This document shows, piece by piece, positions 61,392 to 64,000 of a DNA stretch of 64,000 nucleotides. The position numbers and the translations under genes were made by a program. Source of the stretch: Nitrospira sp. (GTDB lineage: Bacteria > Nitrospirota > Nitrospiria > Nitrospirales > Nitrospiraceae); NCBI GenBank assembly GCA_036984305.1, contig BQWY01000001.1:434001-498000 (forward strand), in the 5' to 3' direction. Positions within the stretch are counted from its first letter, which is position 1; each line of letters starts with the position of its first letter. The notes beneath the pieces were generated by a model, which did no database searches, was not told the origin of the DNA, and saw only the letters and a list, made by a program, of their open reading frames with translations.

Positions 61392-62600
61392 ATGATTACC
61401 GTATCAGCTCCCTCACACGGTCGACCCTCGAAACATCCCCAGTTTCTTCTGGCCTGTGTTGTTTTCTTGGGGTTGACCAGCCCGAATATACTCCTCGCGG
61501 CAGAGGACTCTCCCGCAGTGATGTCCGAACAGCCTCCATCGGGTCGCGCGCCACAACCGAAGCCAACTTACGGGGCTGAGGCGTCCGCGTCGTCGGAGGC
61601 CGTCACCCATCACAACCTTGGCGTGGCGCTGTTTGCCAAAGGGGAGGTCGACTCGTCGCTCGAGCACTTTACGGAAGCCGTCCGTCTCGATCCCGAGTTT
61701 GCAGAGGCGCATCATGCCCGGGGTCTGGTGCTGGCGGCCCTTGGCAGATCAGACGAAGCCGTCAAAGCCTATCATCGTGCCCTGGCGCTCCACCCCGATC
61801 ATGCCCAGGCGCATGGCAGCCTGGGTCTTGCGCTGGAATCTCAAGGCGATTTGCCCGGCGCCATTGCCGAGTATCGAGAGGCCCTTCGTCTCCGGCCGGA
61901 TCTCGCCTTGGTACACAATAACCTGGGGGTGGCCCTCAAATCGCAGGGAGAACTTGATGCTGCGATCGCCGCCTATCGGGAAGCCATCCGTCTGCATCCC
62001 GATCTGGCTGCCCCTCAAAACAATCTCGGCATTGCGCTGCAGGCCAAAGGCGACCTCGACGGAGCCATTGCCGCCTACCGCATGGCATTTCGGCTCCAGA
62101 CTGGATCGGCGGCCCTTCGATACGCGCTCAATCTCGGGGGCGCCCTCAGAAAGAAGGGGGACATCGATGCCGCCGTTGCTGTCTGCCACATCGCACTCCG
62201 TATCGACCCCAAATCGGCCGATGCGTATCGCGAATTGGGGTTGGCACATCAGGCTCGGGAAGAGTTCGAGCAGGCCGCGGAAGCCTACCGGCAGGCGCTG
62301 GTGTTGGATCCGGAGGAAGCCGCCGTGTACATCAATCTAGGTATCGTGCTGCAGAACCAGGGCGATCTGGATGGTGCCATTGCAGCCTATCGTCGGGCCG
62401 TCGCGCTTCAGGCCGAAATCGGGACGGCACAATACAACCTAGGGCTGGCGTCGATTGCCGTCGGACATCGCGAAGAAGCCATCGCGGCGTTCCGAAACTT
62501 TTTGCGCGTCACTCCGGATACACCGGAAACGCGCGTCAAGAGAGAGGACGCGCAAGCCCGTCTGCTCAACCTTTCTGATGCAAGGCCGCCTGTCCAATAG
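61392..62600 (+). CDS. Exported TPR-repeat protein
   Basis: About 402 residues: signal peptide (FLLACVVFLGLTSPNILLAA) then roughly ten consecutive 34-residue tetratricopeptide repeats from about residue 70 to 395. The repeat consensus (xxNLGxALxxxGDLDGAIAAYRxAxRLxPD) is unusually regular, implying recent internal duplication. It is probably a periplasmic or outer-membrane scaffold for protein complexes. The ATG at 61392 begins just before the signal peptide; upstream in-frame ATGs at 61272 and 61374 are alternatives. The stop codon TAG lies inside a 15-base tandem duplication. No clear ribosome site. Confidence 0.72.
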   Translation: MITVSAPSHGRPSKHPQFLLACVVFLGLTSPNILLAAEDSPAVMSEQPPSGRAPQPKPTYGAEASASSEAVTHHNLGVALFAKGEVDSSLEHFTEAVRLDPEFAEAHHARGLVLAALGRSDEAVKAYHRALALHPDHAQAHGSLGLALESQGDLPGAIAEYREALRLRPDLALVHNNLGVALKSQGELDAAIAAYREAIRLHPDLAAPQNNLGIALQAKGDLDGAIAAYRMAFRLQTGSAALRYALNLGGALRKKGDIDAAVAVCHIALRIDPKSADAYRELGLAHQAREEFEQAAEAYRQALVLDPEEAAVYINLGIVLQNQGDLDGAIAAYRRAVALQAEIGTAQYNLGLASIAVGHREEAIAAFRNFLRVTPDTPETRVKREDAQARLLNLSDARPPVQ

Positions 62601-62627
62601 GCATACTCCGGGTAGGCATACTCCGGG
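62598..62627 (+). repeat. Perfect 15-base tandem repeat over a stop codon
   Basis: TAGGCATACTCCGGG occurs twice without interruption. The first copy contains the stop codon of the TPR gene. Looks like a recent slipped-strand duplication. Confidence 0.85.
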
Positions 62628-62714
62628 CAAACGTCTTGCATAAGCGAGAAAATTCCCGTAGGCTCCCCCCGAAATAGGTGTTTCACCTGCGTTGCCCGCA
62701 ACGTGCATTCTCTG

Positions 62715-63950
62715 ATGCATATCCCGGCCCCTGTGCGATGTTACGTTCGGCACATAGTGGTCGCTTCGCTTCTGACGAGCCTGACGGGGTGTCTTTCTCC
62801 GCTTGCGATGCATGAGGCCGTACTGGAGTACGACCGCACAGTCAGTCGAGTGGAAGCTGAAATGCTTCTGCTCAATATCGCACGGGCGCGGCACTTCCAC
62901 CCGAATCATTTCACGGCGTTGTCGAGCGTCGCCGCGACGTTCGAGTTTCAGACGAGTGCGGGAATCGCTGCGGCCGGGTCCAATACGTCCTCTATCGTCG
63001 CTCCCATTTTCGGCGCAACAGCGGCGGAACGGCCGACGATGACCATTGTGCCCATTCAGGGCGAAGAGTTCACAACGCGCATTCTGACCCCGTTTGATGC
63101 TAGCAAAGTCGCATTCCTCTTCCAACAGGACATGGAGCCGGCCATCATTCTGCGTCTCATGGGCCGTGAGTTCATGCTCAGCGGGTATGGCGAATCGGGA
63201 CGGTTGCGCAATGAACCGTATCGAAAAACTGAGTACGAGGAATTTCGGCGGCGCGTGCTGCACTTGTCCTATCTCAACCTCACCCGGCACTTGTACGTCG
63301 GCCCATTGGTGTATGATGAGCCGTACCCGTTGGTCGTCGATCGTCCCCTGACAGGGAACGAGATGCTGGGCAGCCTCGCGCAGGTGCTTCAAGCCTCTCA
63401 GGAGGGGTACCGGTGGATTCCGGATCAAAAGCAAGGCTTTCGCCTCGCACGGAGCGTCACCGGGCGGATCGCCATCACGAACTACGATCCTTCTGCCATC
63501 TCCAACGAGGAGCGGCGGCAGCTGGCCTTGGAAGCCGAGCGAAATCCGCGCCATGCCATTCTGGTCGACATACGCCCGGACCGGCCGGGCGGGGACTATC
63601 CGATGCACGGAACGCTCGTGGTCAGAAGTTTCAATGCCATTCTTCAGTTCCTGGCCCAAGGCATTGCAGATGCGCCCGAATACCATGTCGCCAAAGACCC
63701 GCGGACACTGGAGGTGCCCAGGAACCCTCCCTGGACGGTCGCGGTGGAAGAAGCTGTCGATAAGCCGTCTACGGCCGCCTTCGCGGTGAAGTACCGAGGC
63801 CGTTGGTATGCAATCAGAAGTGCACCGAAAACGACGGGAGGTGTGCAACCGTGGAATCAGGTCGCGTTCCGTCTCTTGAACCAGTTGTTTCAGATGACCG
63901 TGACCGAGGTCTCAAAGGTTCCGACCCCCGCGATCACGATTGCCAAGTGA
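62715..63950 (+). CDS. Conserved lipoprotein of unknown function
   Basis: A ~411-residue exported lipoprotein with signal IVVASLLTSLTGC (lipobox around residue 26). The remainder is mixed alpha/beta with many Arg/Tyr residues (FEFQTSAGIAAAGSN, LNLTRHLYVGPLVYDEPY, YRWIPDQKQGFRLA), resembling no family I recognise. A GTG at 62703 is also in frame and could be the start. It follows the TPR gene by about 115 bases and may be co-transcribed, suggesting a shared envelope process. Family assignment would need a profile search. Confidence 0.6.
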   Translation: MHIPAPVRCYVRHIVVASLLTSLTGCLSPLAMHEAVLEYDRTVSRVEAEMLLLNIARARHFHPNHFTALSSVAATFEFQTSAGIAAAGSNTSSIVAPIFGATAAERPTMTIVPIQGEEFTTRILTPFDASKVAFLFQQDMEPAIILRLMGREFMLSGYGESGRLRNEPYRKTEYEEFRRRVLHLSYLNLTRHLYVGPLVYDEPYPLVVDRPLTGNEMLGSLAQVLQASQEGYRWIPDQKQGFRLARSVTGRIAITNYDPSAISNEERRQLALEAERNPRHAILVDIRPDRPGGDYPMHGTLVVRSFNAILQFLAQGIADAPEYHVAKDPRTLEVPRNPPWTVAVEEAVDKPSTAAFAVKYRGRWYAIRSAPKTTGGVQPWNQVAFRLLNQLFQMTVTEVSKVPTPAITIAK

Positions 63951-64000
63951 GGCGCTGACCCGTGCATGCCCACCCCGTTCGACGGACGACCCCAGTGAGA

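Noticed and set aside
61600-62500. Regularly spaced similar DNA segments that could look like a CRISPR array
   Set aside because: They are in-frame 102-base TPR repeats with no invariant repeat/spacer pattern.

Overview
The window is GC-rich bacterial chromosome with densely packed, mostly short operons. I see no rRNA, tRNA, CRISPR array or insertion sequence. Gene content suits Nitrospira or a close relative (Nitrospirota): lysine synthesis by LL-diaminopimelate aminotransferase, a GlgE/trehalose block, several small YtxH-type and zinc-ribbon proteins, and many conserved hypotheticals. This assignment is an inference from gene families; no marker gene here proves it.

Layout. 1-2751 (minus): amidotransferase, dapL, folK and the 5' end of panC. 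3018-9428: HD-GYP protein, methyltransferase, phosphatase, beta-propeller-like protein and conserved hypotheticals. 9453-17913: CrtC-like lipocalin; a plus-strand run of Lon-N protein, DrrAB-type ABC exporter and SirB1-like protein; MBL hydrolase with a MarR regulator; HEAT protein; metallophosphoesterase. 18007-21248: truD, then two overlapping genes that together look like a split arginine dihydrolase / ornithine cyclodeaminase (ArgZ/AgrE). 21383-30024: outer-membrane protein, gpsA, larB, larC, Ca/Na exchanger, pdxA, rsmA.

30036-41410 is an ion and osmotic-stress region: two CPA-type antiporters, a large MscS channel with three related helix-hairpin units, a second MscS gene split by a one-base frameshift, a LapA-like protein, a TrkA-N potassium channel, a sensorless histidine kinase with its NarL-type regulator, a degenerate regulator and a SlyD-like FKBP. 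41668-42492 is a peptidoglycan-binding lipoprotein.

42816-61032 is almost entirely on the minus strand and is dominated by trehalose and alpha-glucan metabolism. It encodes a GT81-like glycosyltransferase, TreT-like synthase, TreS, a DUF5752-like protein, maltokinase, GlgE, TreY and GlgC. Interspersed are a TetR regulator, a stand-alone CBM48 protein, a ManC-like nucleotidyltransferase, TatA, two YtxH proteins and small hypotheticals. A consistent route is ADP-glucose (GlgC) to trehalose (TreT), to maltose (TreS), to maltose-1-phosphate (maltokinase), to alpha-glucan (GlgE), with TreY making maltooligosyltrehalose from glucan. TreZ, GlgB and GlgA are not in the window. 61392-63950 holds a secreted TPR protein and an unrecognised lipoprotein.

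Most start codons were chosen from Shine-Dalgarno spacing or promoter position. Promoters are pattern matches by eye.
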